DNA from: Planctomycetota bacterium
GTDB lineage: Bacteria; Planctomycetota; Planctomycetia; Pirellulales; Thermoguttaceae
DNA: 5,270 nt
Reading direction: 5' to 3'
Assembly (NCBI GenBank): GCA_023621895.1
Contig: JAMOAF010000707.1
Span: 1 to 5,270, forward strand
Shown here: positions 5,051 to 5,270 of the stretch, one piece after another
Layout: the number at the start of each line of letters is the position of its first letter
How positions within the stretch are numbered: position 1 is the first letter of the stretch
Made by a program: the position numbers and the translations under genes
The notes under the pieces: generated by a model
Seen by the model: only the letters and a program-made list of their open reading frames with translations
Database searches by the model: none
Told to the model about the DNA's origin: nothing

Positions 5051-5270
5051 GGAAGAACGAGACGCGTTGACTGAAAAGATCATCGGAGCGGCGATCGAAG
5101 TTCATCGGATTCTGGGGCCGGGTCTGCTGGAATCCATATACGAGGAGGCGTTGGTTGTCGAGTTGCGATTGCGCGGGATTCAGTGCGAGCGGCAGGTGGA
5201 GGTCGACGTAACCTACAAGGGGCACGTCATCAAGGGGCAAAGACTTGATGTTCTCGTAGATCGTCAGGTT
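5049..5270 (+). CDS. GxxExxY family protein, partial (C-terminus beyond right edge)
   Basis: The first 74 codons of a GxxExxY protein (PDDEXK_3 type, TIGR04256 family). The naming motif is GLLESIY (25-31), preceded by the typical AAIEVHRILGPG (14-25). RLDVLVD (65-71) supplies D67, the likely first acidic residue of the PD-(D/E)XK core; the expected E-x-K strand lies past the window edge. Members are usually about 125-130 aa, so a little over half is visible. The family has a restriction-endonuclease-like fold, but its biological role is not established. The ATG has a GAGG eight bases upstream. The gene starts 26 bp after the helicase stop on the same strand with no terminator between, so co-transcription is likely. 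These genes occur widely as scattered accessory genes, so the link to the helicase may be positional only. Confidence 0.9.
   Translation, partial: MEERDALTEKIIGAAIEVHRILGPGLLESIYEEALVVELRLRGIQCERQVEVDVTYKGHVIKGQRLDVLVDRQV

Overview
The window is GC-rich bacterial DNA holding two divergent gene blocks separated by about 600 bp of mostly regulatory sequence. Strong sigma70-type promoters, Shine-Dalgarno sites and overlapping genes show it is bacterial. No gene here fixes the taxon. A GC-rich environmental bacterium such as a planctomycete or a proteobacterium would fit, but that is a guess. The mix of a toxin-antitoxin operon, a large helicase with a nuclease-fold tail and a GxxExxY gene looks like accessory or defence-island DNA.

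Left block (minus strand, 865 down to 1): a tripartite hipB-hipS-hipT toxin-antitoxin operon. hipB encodes a 74-aa Xre-type DNA-binding protein. hipS encodes a 105-aa protein equivalent to the N-terminal subdomain of HipA. hipT encodes the kinase toxin and runs off the left edge after 112 codons. The genes overlap by 14 bp and 1 bp. Upstream lies a good promoter (TTGACT-N17-TAGTAT) and three copies of the inverted repeat CGCA-N6-TGCG, 61 and 62 bp apart. These are very probably HipB operators and are the neatest regulatory signal in the window.

Middle (866-1461): the hip control region, then a doubtful small plus-strand ORF (1025-1285) containing an in-frame 14-bp direct repeat. An AT-rich patch follows with a near-consensus extended -10 promoter (1391-1419) for the rightward block.

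Right block (plus strand): a 1186-aa protein with an N-terminal Xre/Cro helix-turn-helix, a complete SNF2-type helicase core, a long unassigned middle region and a C-terminal NOV_C/DUF3883 domain with PD-(D/E)XK-like residues. After 26 bp comes a GxxExxY-family gene, cut by the right edge and preceded by three 9-bp CACNGAG repeats. The helicase resembles helicases found in defence loci, but no methylase, DUF499 ATPase or DISARM partner lies inside the window, so system membership cannot be decided here.

The points most worth following are the HipB operator array with a possible degenerate copy at the helicase promoter, a HipS with no tryptophan, the helix-turn-helix fused to the helicase-nuclease, and the repeat leader of the GxxExxY gene.
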